This document shows, piece by piece, positions 1 through 7,175 of a stretch of 37,836 bases of DNA. Positions within the stretch are counted from its first letter, which is position 1, and every line of letters starts with the position of its first letter. A model generated the notes under the pieces. The model searched no databases, was not told where the DNA came from, and worked only from the letters and a program-made list of their open reading frames with translations. The position numbers and the translations under genes are program-made. This stretch comes from Saprospiraceae bacterium. GTDB taxonomy: Bacteria; Bacteroidota; Bacteroidia; Chitinophagales; Saprospiraceae. The stretch is from the NCBI GenBank assembly GCA_020846655.1, contig JADLDL010000360.1, positions 1-37,836 on the forward strand, in the 5' to 3' direction.

Positions 1-117
1 CCCCCGCCAACAGCAACGGCGGAGCGAGAAAAGGCAAAATGTAAGATGTAAAATGTAAAAGTCAAAAGGGTGACCTGGTGGTACGGGCTGGAATACGTCG
101 TTTTCTAAACCAAATCC
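1..117. repeat. Direct repeat, copy 1 of 2 (117 bp)
   Basis: Bases 1-117 recur at 144-260 with no difference that I can see by eye. The unit starts with a C-run followed by CGCCAACAGC, contains an A-rich stretch built on AAAATGTAAGATGTAAAATG, and ends in CTAAACCAAATCC. The 26-base spacer at 118-143 ends in GCTGTTGGCG, the reverse complement of bases 5-14. The window starts at the first base of the unit, so more copies may lie to the left. No coding potential was seen. Confidence 0.9.
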
Positions 118-143
118 CAACCCTTGTTGCCGCTGTTGGCGTC

Positions 144-260
144 CCCCCGCCAACAGCAACGGCGGAGCGAGAAAAGGCAAAATGTAAGATGTAAAATGTA
201 AAAGTCAAAAGGGTGACCTGGTGGTACGGGCTGGAATACGTCGTTTTCTAAACCAAATCC
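144..260. repeat. Direct repeat, copy 2 of 2 (117 bp)
   Basis: This is the second copy of the 117-base unit, offset by 143 bases. Unlike copy 1, it is followed by sequence complementary to its own interior, so it forms the left half of a nested inverted structure ending near 330. Confidence 0.9.
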
Positions 261-294
261 AGCCCTTCCCGTCGACACCCTTTTGACTTTTACA
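197..294. repeat. Nested inverted repeat next to the ATPase stop codon
   Basis: Bases 197-215 (TGTAAAAGTCAAAAGGGTG) are the exact reverse complement of 276-294. Inside the 60-base loop a second 8-bp stem pairs 228-235 (GGGCTGGA) with 258-265. Outside the main stem the ACATTTT-type repeats on the right (about 295-325) partly mirror the ATGTAAAA repeats on the left. The structure sits just downstream of the minus-strand ATPase gene that ends at 328, so it could act as its 3' end structure. There is no classical GC stem plus T-run, so terminator function is only inference. Confidence 0.7.
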
Positions 295-327
295 TCTTAC
301 ATTTTACATTTTACATTCTACATTGCC

Positions 328-2982
328 TCATTTCCCAAATCCAATCCCTCTTCGCTGGTACACCGACAATTTTCCTTTGTCAAACGTAAACGTCGCTACG
401 TCGTCGAGGGTGATGGTGTGCAGGCCTTCGATATTGTCTTCGCGGACGGTGTCGCGGGCGATGCGCAGGTTCTGGTTTTTGATGGTATCCAGTACGACCT
501 GGCGCACGGTGCGGGCGTTACCGAAATATTTGTCGCGGAACTGGTACAGGAACGCCATGTATTTGCCCAGGTTTTCGCGGGCTTCTTCGGTCACGCGGTA
601 GTGCTCCTGTTGGAACATGTAGAGGGCGATTTCGACCAATTCGTCGGGGCTGTAATCTTCGAAGCGCAGCACCTTGTCGAAACGGGACGCCAGGCCGGGG
701 TTGGCTTTTAGGAAGGCATCCATATTTTCCGGATAGCCGGCCACGAACACGAAAAACGCGCCACGGTGGTCTTCCATCCGCTTGAGCAGGGTTTGGATGG
801 CTTCGTCGCCAAAATCGCCGTGGGAGCCGCGGCCGCTCGAGGTGAGGGCGTAGGCTTCGTCGATAAACAGGACGCCGCCCATGGATTCTTCGATGCGTTC
901 GGCGGTTTTGATGGCCGTTTGGCCCACGAAGCCGGCCACCAGTCCCTGGCGGTCGGTTTCGATCATATGGCCGCGCTCGAGTACGCCGAGGGCTTTATAG
1001 ATCTTGGTGAGGATACGGGCCACGGTGGTTTTGCCGGTACCGGGATTGCCCACAAACACGGTGTGCAGGAAGAAGCGACCGAGCACGTCGCGGCCGGTTT
1101 CGCGGTTGAAGCGGACGAGGTGTACGAGTTCGCGGATATCCTTTTTGATGTCCTGCATCCCGATGAGGCTGTCGAGTTCGTGCAGCGCGAGGTTGAGCAG
1201 GGTTTCGTCGACCGGGATGACGGGTAGCGGGCGTTTGGTAATCACCTGTACTTTTTCCACGTCTTCGAGCATGATCACCTTGAGGGCTTCGGGTGGAAGG
1301 TCGCGCACATCCGGTTTGGCCATGAGGCGCAGGCCGAGTTGAATTTTGGCTTTGTCCAGCAAATCGAACACGAAGCGGGCGTTGCCAAAGGAGCGGTCGC
1401 GGCGGCGGAAGGCCTCGGTGATGAGTTCGTCGACCATGTCCTTGGCTTCTTTGGCCAGGAGGATTTCCTTTTCGCGGCAGGCGTAGACGGCAATTTGGCT
1501 GAGTTCCTGCGGCAGGTAGTCGGTGAACTCGAAGGTCATTTTGAAGCGGCTGCGCAGGCCGGGGTTGGAGTCGAGGAAGGTTTTCATTTCCTTCGGATAG
1601 CCGGCCACGATGACGGCTAAGTCGCCTACGCCGTTGGACATTTCTTTGACCAGGATTTCGATAACTTCCTTGCCAAAATCCTTCGAATCTTCGCTGGAGC
1701 GGGCCAGGGCATAGGCTTCGTCGATAAAGAGCACGCCGCCCCGGGCCATTTCGATGGCCTCTTTCACTTTGGGGGCCGTTTGGCCGATGTATTCGCCGAC
1801 GAGGTCGGTGCGGTCCACTTCGTGCACGTGCCCTTTGCTGAGCAGGCCCATTTTTTTGTAAAGGCGGCCCATCATTTTGGCCACGGTGGTTTTGCCGGTG
1901 CCGGGGTTGCCGATAAATACGGAATGGACGTTGATGCTGTCTTTTTCCTGAAAGCCTTTTTCCTTGCGCAGTTGGAGAAATTGCAGGTATTGGGCGTGTT
2001 CGCGGACTTTTTGTTTGATTTCGGACAAGCCGATCAGCATATCGAGCCGGGCGAGTACCTCTTCAAACGATTCGATGTCGGCTTCTTCCGGCTGGAGGTA
2101 CACTTGCTGGCCTTTGTCGGGCAGCCAAACGCCGTTGATCCCTTCTTCCCAGTCGAGCCCCACTTCAAAGGGCATAACGGCGAGGAGTTGGTCCATGAAC
2201 ACGATTTCGGCGGTGTAGCGGTCGTTGCGCCAGGAGCCTTTGACATTGCTGCCCCAGCCGGCGGTTATTTTAACGCCCTCGTCGCCCTTTTCCACGCGGT
2301 GCAGGCGCACGACCTGGCCTTTGAGTTCGCGGGCGTCGTTGTAAAATTTGATAAACAATTCGCATTGCCATTGTTTGCTCAGGAGGACGTTTTTGAGCAC
2401 TACTTCGGCATAGATATACCGGGTTTCTTCGCCGTTGAAGCGGCGCAGGTAGTTGCGTTCGAACTCCGGCGTATCGTCATAGGGGCCCTCGTACATGCGC
2501 AGCGAGGTGATCTGGCCGTAGGGGTTGTCGGTTTTGGTAATGGCGCGGCCGGCATCTTCGACGTAGAAATAGCGGGTGGCTACTTTTTCGCCTTCGATCC
2601 AGGCTTCCCAATAGTAGGCGCCTTTTTTCCAGAATACGCCTTCCTGTTTGTTGCCCCAGCCTTCGCGGATGTAACTTACGGCGTCGTACTTGCTGACTTT
2701 CCGGCGGAACGGCAGCACGCAGACTTCTTTTTTCTGTTTTTTAACGGCAAAGCAGCGGATTTCGACATTTACCTCCCAATCCTCAATGTCAAAATGTTTG
2801 TTGTAAAACGACAACTCGGCGTAGATATACGTCGTTTCGTGCCGGTCAAACACTTGCCGGTACTTTTTCTTGTTGTCGGCCAGCCACTCCGTGGAGGCAT
2901 AAATTTTGAGTTCCCGGAATTTCCAACGTTTGAACTCCGGGTTCTCTTCTGGTGGTTGCGATTGATGTGAGCCAAAATACAT
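328..2982 (-). CDS. Tandem AAA+ ATPase (CbbX/SpoVK-like) with a duplicated N-terminal domain
   Basis: This 884-residue protein carries two AAA+ modules of the CbbX/SpoVK type. Each has a Walker A GNPGTGKTT (near residues 357 and 646), a Walker B GGVLFIDEAYAL (near 417 and 704) and an arginine-finger motif NPGLxSRF (near 475 and 763). The family remodels or disassembles protein complexes with ATP. The first 300 residues match no domain I can name, but they consist of two similar units about 135 residues apart: ETTYIYAEL near 50 matches ETRYIYAEV near 186, and a GWG near 107 matches one near 242. Both units are rich in alternating hydrophobic residues, as in beta sandwiches. There is no signal peptide or membrane segment, so it is probably cytoplasmic. 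It stands alone on its strand and its substrate is unknown. Confidence 0.9.
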   Translation of the reverse strand: MYFGSHQSQPPEENPEFKRWKFRELKIYASTEWLADNKKKYRQVFDRHETTYIYAELSFYNKHFDIEDWEVNVEIRCFAVKKQKKEVCVLPFRRKVSKYDAVSYIREGWGNKQEGVFWKKGAYYWEAWIEGEKVATRYFYVEDAGRAITKTDNPYGQITSLRMYEGPYDDTPEFERNYLRRFNGEETRYIYAEVVLKNVLLSKQWQCELFIKFYNDARELKGQVVRLHRVEKGDEGVKITAGWGSNVKGSWRNDRYTAEIVFMDQLLAVMPFEVGLDWEEGINGVWLPDKGQQVYLQPEEADIESFEEVLARLDMLIGLSEIKQKVREHAQYLQFLQLRKEKGFQEKDSINVHSVFIGNPGTGKTTVAKMMGRLYKKMGLLSKGHVHEVDRTDLVGEYIGQTAPKVKEAIEMARGGVLFIDEAYALARSSEDSKDFGKEVIEILVKEMSNGVGDLAVIVAGYPKEMKTFLDSNPGLRSRFKMTFEFTDYLPQELSQIAVYACREKEILLAKEAKDMVDELITEAFRRRDRSFGNARFVFDLLDKAKIQLGLRLMAKPDVRDLPPEALKVIMLEDVEKVQVITKRPLPVIPVDETLLNLALHELDSLIGMQDIKKDIRELVHLVRFNRETGRDVLGRFFLHTVFVGNPGTGKTTVARILTKIYKALGVLERGHMIETDRQGLVAGFVGQTAIKTAERIEESMGGVLFIDEAYALTSSGRGSHGDFGDEAIQTLLKRMEDHRGAFFVFVAGYPENMDAFLKANPGLASRFDKVLRFEDYSPDELVEIALYMFQQEHYRVTEEARENLGKYMAFLYQFRDKYFGNARTVRQVVLDTIKNQNLRIARDTVREDNIEGLHTITLDDVATFTFDKGKLSVYQRRGIGFGK

Positions 2983-3191
2983 GGTATCCAGGTTCGAAGG
3001 TTTCGGTTAGAGGTTTGTTGTGAGATTATCGGTGGAGAAAGGGGGCCAAAATAACCAGAGTCGGTATAAAATTAAAATAAACCGGATGAATCGCTCAAAA
3101 AATTCTCCGTTCCCGGTATAACGCATCCGGGGCCGAAATTGCGGTGCAGGAATAAACCCTTTCCCAAGCGAATTGTTGTTTCGACAAATTC

Positions 3192-3199
3192 TACTTTTG
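3192..3199 (+). promoter_or_regulatory. Candidate Bacteroidota -7 promoter element upstream of ferredoxin
   Basis: TACTTTTG fits the Bacteroidota sigma-A consensus TAnnTTTG exactly and is followed by CAGCCCC, a common context in this phylum. A TTG that could serve as the -33 element lies at 3173-3175, 16 bases upstream. It points toward the ferredoxin start at 3379, so the leader would include the short repeat array. Confidence 0.45.
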
Positions 3200-3213
3200 C
3201 AGCCCCAACCCAA

Positions 3214-3372
3214 TTGGCCACCTTGACCACATTCATACGGCCCTAAAGGGCCTTGACCCGGGCGGCGTAAACGCCGCGCTACCTGGGACATTTCCTCACA
3301 TTGGCCACATTCATCCAATTGGCCACATTGACCACATTAAAAAATTGGCCACATTCAAAAATTGGCCACATT
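3214..3372. repeat. Interrupted array of a TTGGCCACATT unit
   Basis: Five copies of TTGGCCACAT or a one-base variant start at 3214, 3301, 3319, 3345 and 3362, linked by pieces such as GACCACATT, TCATCCAA and AAAAA. The gap between copies 1 and 2 holds the palindromic segment at 3239-3277. The last unit runs as TTCATCCAATGG into the ferredoxin, so the start codon lies inside a variant of the repeat (CCAATTGG elsewhere, CCAATGG here). The spacing is irregular and the unit short, so this is not a CRISPR array. Confidence 0.85.
3239..3277. repeat. Twin short palindromes inserted in the repeat array
   Basis: GGCCCT-AA-AGGGCC at 3239-3252 is a perfect 6-bp stem with a 2-base loop. GCGGCGT-AA-ACGCCGC at 3262-3277 is a 7-bp stem with the same loop. 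They are spaced 9 bases apart and split the first TTGGCCAC unit from the rest, which looks like insertion of a small REP-like palindromic element. Such elements are usually dispersed in a genome; only one copy is visible here. Confidence 0.65.
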
Positions 3373-3378
3373 CATCCA

Positions 3379-3720
3379 ATGGCTACGATAACGTTTCAGT
3401 TTGAAGATAAATCCATCCCGACCAAGACGGTGCAAGGCAAGTTTGAGGACCAGTCCATCCTGGAAATCACGGAAGACTACGATGTGCACCTGAACCACAA
3501 CTGTGGCGGGGTTTGCGCCTGTTCCACCTGCCATGTCTATATCGAGTCGGGCGAAGATTTTATCGAAGAAATCTCCGACAAAGAGGAAGATTTTATTGAC
3601 CGCGCCATTAACCCCCGCCTCGAAAGCCGCCTGGGCTGCCAATGCGTCATTCTCGACGATAACGCTGCGATCACGGTAACCATTCCCGACCAGCGGCAAA
3701 TTATCGGCCACGAACACTGA
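3379..3720 (+). CDS. [2Fe-2S] ferredoxin, adrenodoxin type
   Basis: This 113-residue electron carrier belongs to the adrenodoxin/plant-type [2Fe-2S] family. The cluster ligands are visible as C42-x5-C48-x2-C51 in NCGGVCACSTCH and C87 in SRLGCQC. Two extra cysteines, C46 and C89, sit beside the ligands. The start at 3379 gives MATITFQFED, the usual first strand of the fold. An in-frame ATG at 3301 would add 26 residues translated from the short repeat array, so I reject it. Length and the acidic stretch EDFIEEISDKEEDFID (partner-docking helix) are typical. The protein should act in the cytoplasm. No redox partner is adjacent, and the next gene is convergent, 53 bases away. Confidence 0.93.
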   Translation: MATITFQFEDKSIPTKTVQGKFEDQSILEITEDYDVHLNHNCGGVCACSTCHVYIESGEDFIEEISDKEEDFIDRAINPRLESRLGCQCVILDDNAAITVTIPDQRQIIGHEH

Positions 3721-3773
3721 GTTCGACGGTCGATCAGCATGAAGAGCCATCTATTCTACGGCAGCAGCCGGCT

Positions 3774-5390
3774 CTACACCCGAATTTCCCGCTGAAAAAT
3801 TTGTCCACCCGACATCAGGCGGTACTGGTAGATGCCGGGCGCCAGGTACCATTCGGCGGGGTTGAACAAGAACGTGTGGCTGCCTTTGTCCATATAACTG
3901 CGGATGAGGGTGCGCAGCACGTGTCCGGCTTTGTCGAGGATTTGCAGGCGCAGTTCGCCGTATTGCATCACCGAAAATTTGATTTCGTAGGCGCCGGCGA
4001 TGCCGGGGTGCGGGTTGTGGCCCAGCAGGGCGCACTTGTTGTTGTCGCCCAAGGAAGGGGCTACCGGCGGCACCAGGCCGTTGAGCGGGTTGAAGGGTTT
4101 GCCCAAGATATAACTGACGAGTTCGGGCGGGTTGCCGAGCCAATCCTGCAAAATCGTGGCATAGATATTTCTAAAATCTACGCTGAAGACTGGGTCGGTC
4201 ACCGAATCGGGGTTGCTCAAATCCTGATACTGGCCCATAAAACCATTGCCCATATCGCCGCCAAAGAGGAGGGTATGCGTGCCGGCGCCGTGGTCGGTAC
4301 CGGCCGAGCCATTTTCATAAATCGAACGGCCAAACTCGGAGAAGGTCATGCCCAACACCTTTTTTTCCAGGCCGCTGTTGCCGAAGGCCAGGTCGTCAAA
4401 AAACGCTTTGACGGCGGTGGCAACCTTGTTCAGCAGGGTCAGGTGGTTGGCGCGTTGGTGGACGTGGGTGTCGAAATCGGCCAAATCCACCATAAAAATA
4501 CGGGTGCCCAGGTTCCCTTTGATGAGCCGCGCGATGATGGCCATTTGCTCGGCCAGGTCGTGCGCAGGGTACGTCACTTCGTTTTTGCCGCCGGCATAGG
4601 CGTCCTGGATGGCTTTGGAGTAGTGGAAGGCGGCGTTAGCCGTTTGGCGCACAAAGGCGAGTTCCTGCTCGCGGTAAGTAGTGCCCAGTTGCGAGGTGTC
4701 GTACAACTGGCCGGTTTGGGCGATCTGGTAAAATTCCTGCGGGCTGCTTATGGCCAACGCCATGTTGGCCTGGCCGCTGTCGAAAATCAGGTTGGCTTGC
4801 ACGCCGATCTGGAGGGCCGGCGGGATGGAGGGCGCAGCCTCCAGGAAAGCGGGATACTCGTGGTCGACAAAGCGGCCGAGCCAGCCGGTTTCCTTGACTT
4901 CATCGGAGTCACTGGCCGACACGATGATATCGGTGGAGCGGAAGTGGCTGTAATTGGGCTGCGGATACCCGACATTGAAAATCACTTTCATCATGCCGTT
5001 GTTCCAAAGCGGTTGCAAGGCATTGGTTTCGAGCGGCATCCCGTATTCGTTGCTCAGGGCCCAGAGTTGGTTGTCTTTGATGCCAAGCGAGGGCCGCAGG
5101 TTGTAGTAGTGGGAGTTGCCGCGTTCGATGACGGTGTTCAGGCCGTCGTTGCCGCCGTCGAGCCGGATAAGCACGAGGATGCGGTCGTTGTCGCCGCCGG
5201 TAGCAAGGCTTGCCATGAGGGGCGTGGGCTGAAAACTGCGGATGGGGATATTGCCCAACAGCAGGCTGCCGGCGCCCAGCAAGCCAGAGGCAGACAGAAA
5301 ATCGCGGCGCGACCACAGGCGGTGCTCGCGGGTGTGGGCGTCCCCGTGTTCGAGGGCTGCGCCCAGGCGCAATTTATGTTTTTGACACAT
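3774..5390 (-). CDS. DUF1501 family exported protein with C-terminal sorting domain
   Basis: This 538-residue protein has the DUF1501 signatures, for example RLDGGNDGLNTV near the N-terminus and EFGRSIYENGS followed by GTDHGAGTH. DUF1501 proteins resemble the sulfatase/alkaline phosphatase fold, but their activity is not established. Residues 27-46 (SRRDFLSASGLLGAGSLLL) form a twin-arginine (Tat) type signal. The last 70 residues, from about NPHPGIAGAYEIKFSV to the end at QREIRV, look like a type A T9SS/FlgD-like sorting domain. Combined Tat signal and T9SS domain is notable. The gene lies 24 bases downstream of the DUF1800 gene on the same strand, the usual two-gene unit in Bacteroidota and Planctomycetes. 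Cell-surface or periplasmic location is inferred. Confidence 0.9.
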   Translation of the reverse strand: MCQKHKLRLGAALEHGDAHTREHRLWSRRDFLSASGLLGAGSLLLGNIPIRSFQPTPLMASLATGGDNDRILVLIRLDGGNDGLNTVIERGNSHYYNLRPSLGIKDNQLWALSNEYGMPLETNALQPLWNNGMMKVIFNVGYPQPNYSHFRSTDIIVSASDSDEVKETGWLGRFVDHEYPAFLEAAPSIPPALQIGVQANLIFDSGQANMALAISSPQEFYQIAQTGQLYDTSQLGTTYREQELAFVRQTANAAFHYSKAIQDAYAGGKNEVTYPAHDLAEQMAIIARLIKGNLGTRIFMVDLADFDTHVHQRANHLTLLNKVATAVKAFFDDLAFGNSGLEKKVLGMTFSEFGRSIYENGSAGTDHGAGTHTLLFGGDMGNGFMGQYQDLSNPDSVTDPVFSVDFRNIYATILQDWLGNPPELVSYILGKPFNPLNGLVPPVAPSLGDNNKCALLGHNPHPGIAGAYEIKFSVMQYGELRLQILDKAGHVLRTLIRSYMDKGSHTFLFNPAEWYLAPGIYQYRLMSGGQIFQREIRV

Positions 5391-5414
5391 GATGGATCGT
5401 TTGTGGGGCAGTGG

Positions 5415-6920
5415 TTAGGAAAGTTGGTATTCGGGGAGTTTCACGACGTATTTCAGCAGGTTCACGATCTGGAGCGGCACTTCGTCGTAGTTGAGGTCCC
5501 AGGTGCCGTTGGTAAAATACGTATCTGGCACACCGGCTTTGAAATACTCGACAGCGGCCTTTTGGTACAAGAGGTCGAGGGTTTGGCCGGTAAAAAACTC
5601 CACCAGCACCTTGGTCACCAGGGCCGCGTCCTTGCTGTCGTTGGTCAGGCCTTTGGCGGCCGTGCGCAGGTTGTCGAGCAGTTCGGGGCGTTGGGTGATA
5701 AACTGGGTCATCAGGGCGGCATAGTTCCAGCGGCCGGCCAGGGTACTTTCGTTGATCCAGGAGCGGTATTCTTTCCAGCCAGCCACGTTGGGCGGCCCGA
5801 AGATCTCCTGGCCCAGGCGTTGCGCCCAGAAGGTGATATCGTCGAGCCAAACCGGCTGAATATGGTCCGGATATTTGGCATTCGCCATTTTCAGGATCGG
5901 CAACAAGGCTTCGAGCGGACTTTTGATGTGGGCGTTCATGAGCTCTTCATCAAAAAAATGTTCGCTTTTGAAGAGTTGTTTCAGCACCGGCAGCAATTCC
6001 CAGTCGCTGGCCCGGAACAATTCGGCCAGGCCCTGCACCACGGGGAAATAGGTCGTTTGGTACACGAAGCGCTGGTATATTTTTTTGACGATAAACATCG
6101 AGGTTTCCTCGGCGCGTTCAGTAAAAATCAGTTGGTGCGCGGTGTCGAAGGTGTAATTGTCCGTTTTGCCAAAAATCGTTTTCGGGTTGTTGTCGAAACG
6201 CGTGGGGTTGAATTCAGGAGGGGTACAGTCGTTGAAAGAAGCCGTCCAACCGGTGAGAGCCCTCGACATTTCCACGACATCCAGTTGGTTGTAGCCGTTG
6301 CCTTCGCCCATGGTGAACAACTCCATCAATTCGCGGGCATAATTTTCATTGGGTTCGCCCACGACGTTCACGTTGCCGTTGAGGTAGACCAGCATGGCAG
6401 GATTTTTGCCCATTTCGAGTGTGAAGTCGCGGAAATTGCCAAAAGCGGAGCGGTGAATCAACTCGTAGTAACTCCAGAGGTAGGCGTTGCAGCCATACAC
6501 AAAGAGTTCGGTCACGAAGTGGTTGTGCCAGAAAAGGGCCATTTTGGCCCGCACGCTCTCGCCGAGCATATCAAACAACCAGCGGTGGCGGAGTTCGCGG
6601 CGGTGGGCTTCGGTCAGCGTGGGGTTGAGGCCATAGTCGGCGCTGGTCCAGTTGGCCCACACGGGCGGCGCCGGCGGTACCTGGCCGGCTGCGCCATCAA
6701 GCAACTGGTCTACCAGTTCCGAAGGACTCATTTGCAGGCCTTGCTGGATCTGCTCGAAAGAAGCGCCGAAGCCGAGGCGCCGGTACAGGTGGGCTACCCG
6801 GCGGGCATCCCAGGGTTTGCCGGCCGATGGCACGTACGCGTCCAGCGGACCCGCTACCAGCGTACCGGTATTTTCGGATGGACGGGGTTTTTCCAGGGGA
6901 AAATCGGCATGAGCAGGCAT
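5415..6920 (-). CDS. DUF1800 family protein
   Basis: This 501-residue protein carries the DUF1800 hallmarks: AHLYRRLGFGAS near residue 43, FWHNHFVTE in the first third and NENYARELMELFTMG followed by SRALTGW in the middle. Its biochemical role is unknown. The family is nearly always encoded beside a DUF1501 protein, as here, and the two probably work together on or outside the cell surface. I see no clear signal peptide: the start MPAHADFPLEKP is hydrophilic, and no better upstream start exists in frame. If exported, it may travel with its Tat-type partner; that is inference. The gene is the first of the leftward pair and its promoter should lie in the divergent spacer at 6921-7175. Confidence 0.9.
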   Translation of the reverse strand: MPAHADFPLEKPRPSENTGTLVAGPLDAYVPSAGKPWDARRVAHLYRRLGFGASFEQIQQGLQMSPSELVDQLLDGAAGQVPPAPPVWANWTSADYGLNPTLTEAHRRELRHRWLFDMLGESVRAKMALFWHNHFVTELFVYGCNAYLWSYYELIHRSAFGNFRDFTLEMGKNPAMLVYLNGNVNVVGEPNENYARELMELFTMGEGNGYNQLDVVEMSRALTGWTASFNDCTPPEFNPTRFDNNPKTIFGKTDNYTFDTAHQLIFTERAEETSMFIVKKIYQRFVYQTTYFPVVQGLAELFRASDWELLPVLKQLFKSEHFFDEELMNAHIKSPLEALLPILKMANAKYPDHIQPVWLDDITFWAQRLGQEIFGPPNVAGWKEYRSWINESTLAGRWNYAALMTQFITQRPELLDNLRTAAKGLTNDSKDAALVTKVLVEFFTGQTLDLLYQKAAVEYFKAGVPDTYFTNGTWDLNYDEVPLQIVNLLKYVVKLPEYQLS

Positions 6921-7175
6921 AGAAAGATACTTTGGTTATTCGTAAAGATTGGCAAAGTTTTAGGGATTCAGATTAATTCCGCGTTAAAATCAGGTCAGTT
7001 GTCATATTTTTTCAAAAGCCTCATTTAACAGGCCCCCAACAGGGCCGAATAGATGGGAAGAATTTAACTTTCCTGCCAAAATAGTACCAACGAGTATTTT
7101 TTGCAGGATTTTTGCAAAATAATTCGGCGACATGCCGCTCTCGACCCGGCTCCGGGTGAAAACAAATCTGAAATT
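6921..7175. promoter_or_regulatory. Divergent promoter region between DUF1800 and the adhesin gene
   Basis: This 255-base AT-rich spacer must drive both the leftward DUF1800/DUF1501 pair and the rightward adhesin gene. I found only near matches to TAnnTTTG: TATTTTTTG near 7095 on the plus strand (one extra base) and AAACTTTG near 6953-6960 read on the minus strand. A 5-bp GGCCC/GGGCC hairpin lies at 7031-7046. No confident element can be assigned. Confidence 0.35.

Larger units (their letters stand above)
2983..3378. other. Repeat-rich intergenic region between the divergent ATPase and ferredoxin genes
   Basis: This 396-base gap has no convincing gene; a 103-codon minus-strand reading frame at 3007-3318 looks like low-complexity translation. 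The left part (2983-3180) is AT-richer and may hold the promoter of the leftward ATPase gene, though I found only one-mismatch matches to TAnnTTTG. The right part holds a candidate promoter at 3192-3199, five copies of a TTGGCCACAT-like unit and two short palindromes, each listed separately. Confidence 0.7.

Noticed and set aside
1-260. CRISPR array or transposon ends
   Set aside because: There are only two 117-bp copies, with a 26-bp spacer, no short regular repeat and no cas or transposase gene.
3007-3318. A 103-codon minus-strand frame in the ATPase/ferredoxin spacer
   Set aside because: It crosses the short repeat array and palindromes, and its translation has no domain and a composition unlike the genes nearby.
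3301-3378. N-terminal extension of the ferredoxin from the ATG at 3301
   Set aside because: The 26 extra residues translate the TTGGCCACATT repeat, while the ATG at 3379 starts exactly at the first strand of the fold.
3801-7028. A 1075-codon open frame on the plus strand opposite the DUF1501 and DUF1800 genes
   Set aside because: It is antisense to two well-supported families and the gap between them, and shows no recognisable domain; it comes from strong codon bias with few stop codons on the opposite strand.
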